A DNA stretch of 64,000 nt from Zonotrichia leucophrys gambelii (lineage: Eukaryota; Chordata; Aves; Passeriformes; Passerellidae), in contig NC_088171.1 of NCBI RefSeq assembly GCF_028769735.1, forward strand, positions 98,211,412 to 98,275,411, in the 5' to 3' direction. Within the stretch, counting starts at the first letter, position 1; every line of letters begins with the position of its first letter. Under the pieces are notes generated by a model, which saw only the letters and a program-made list of their open reading frames with translations, was not told the DNA's origin and searched no databases. The position numbers and the translations under genes are program-made. Below, one piece after another: positions 63,001-64,000 of this stretch.

Positions 63001-64000
63001 TGCTGGACTATGATTTAAAAGGGTTTTGGGCCCCAAAGAAATAAATAATGTTCTTTCAGAAAACTCTAGGGCTTCTAAAGACTAGCTTCAAGAGATTTTT
63101 TATTGCTTGGCAAAGATAATGATAAAAGGATTTTAAAAAAAGCAGAAAAAAGAAGCGGGGAAAGGGATAAAAGGGGAAAAACCCAGTGCATAACAACCTG
63201 CTAAAATTTTTTCCTTTTTTCAGCACCTTCAAAATATAATTTTTTAAAAGTATGATGTAAGAAAATGAAAAAAAAAAAACAATGCTTGTTAAGAAAATTG
63301 TTGGATGACACTCCCAAAAGGATATTTCTTTGTAAAGGGGTTTGGGGGAAAAAGACAGCTTTCTTCTCCCCAGTAACATAAAAAAGGAGGTGACGCTCAC
63401 AGAATAGTAAAGCAAAGGGGGGGGGAAAAAAAGAAATGTGACAAATGTCCAATAATATAATATTTTGGGAATCAGAAGAAAAAAGGGTGCGAATAAAAAA
63501 AAAATTTTTTTCAAAATTTTTTATTTTTATTTTTCTTTATCAACAAAATGAAGCAAGTATCAATTAAATACCAAGTAAATTCCATTGACTCATTTTCAAC
63601 TTCAAAAAAAAAAAATTTTTAAAAAAATGAAGGGCCCCTGGGGGGTTTTTGAATCAACATTAAATTTAAAAAAATGAACAGGGGGGCCCGCCCCGTAAAA
63701 AAATTCCCCTTGAAATTTTAAAAAACCCCCGATAATTTTGGGTTTTTAAACAAAACCCCCGAAGCTCACTGAGCCAAGTTTTCCCCCACTGAAAGCGGGG
63801 TTTAAAATTTAAACGAGATCAAATTTTTTTTAAAAACCCCTTTACCGCCTGAATTTTGAATAACTACTTTTAAAGATTTTGGGGGGGGCTGGGAGTTTCC
63901 CCAAACCTAAAACAAAAATTTTAACAGTTTGAGATAAAAAGTCAATTTTTTGGGGAATTTTTATGTATTTTTTAGATATTCCTATTTTTTCTGGATTGTT
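63001..64000. other. Partly recovered, still error-prone sequence
   Basis: Complexity returns at about 63,000-63,600, then expanded homopolymers recur to about 63,960. Nothing can be annotated safely; the minus-strand open frames near 63.06-63.51 kb are Phe/Lys-rich and probably artefactual. Confidence 0.6.

Noticed and set aside
1..64000. CRISPR arrays, operons, riboswitches or prokaryotic mobile elements
   Set aside because: No regularly spaced direct repeats, no clustered long open frames and no ribosome-binding sites; the sequence is vertebrate in character.

Overview
The window looks like avian nuclear DNA. It is AT-rich, intron-like sequence with many degraded CR1 LINE copies whose 3' ends carry the bird-type ATTCTRTG-like tail (25.7, 27.5, 37.7, 38.6, 42.9, 50.9, 58.5 and 60.7 kb). 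It also holds ERVL-like, betaretrovirus-like and gammaretrovirus-like endogenous retroviral (ERV) pieces. There is no bacterial or viral gene organisation, no CRISPR array, and no tRNA or rRNA gene that I can see. Long intact genes are absent. What remains of host coding content is four candidate exons on the + strand (10,916-11,029; 12,430-12,635; 29,099-29,299; 52,098-52,220). Each is open between credible AG and GT splice signals, but I could not assign them to a named gene. The first three are compatible in splice phase, so they may belong to one large gene with long introns. A frame-broken block at 15.85-16.43 kb and a 216-codon minus-strand open frame at 22.0-22.65 kb are also unassigned.

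Layout: 0-8.5 kb is AT-rich noncoding DNA with a 21-bp-arm hairpin at 2.96 kb. A minus-strand ERVL-like LTR fragment lies at 8.5-9.15 kb and a plus-strand copy at 13.67-14.5 kb. From 29.4 to 34.1 kb lies a decayed gammaretrovirus-like provirus. It has a 5' LTR, an 18/18 tRNA-Arg primer-binding site, and remnants of reverse transcriptase and RNase H, but no recognisable integrase, env or 3' LTR. A family of ~311-bp LTRs appears at 36.5 kb (-), 43.8 kb (-, with a polypurine tract) and 58.5 kb (+, nested inside a CR1). A related, repeat-expanded copy is at 49.6-50.4 kb (-).

The most unusual object is at 46,958-48,570. Two 593-bp LTRs face each other head to head, each followed inward by a primer-binding-site-like motif. 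They are separated by about 427 bp and flanked outside by the same 5-bp sequence. This looks like a single integrated mini-provirus with two U3 ends.

From about 60.4 kb to the end the sequence degenerates into expanded homopolymer runs. A minus-strand CR1 is still readable inside the early part, which argues that the runs are a sequencing or assembly artefact. No new defence, metabolic or regulatory system could be supported.
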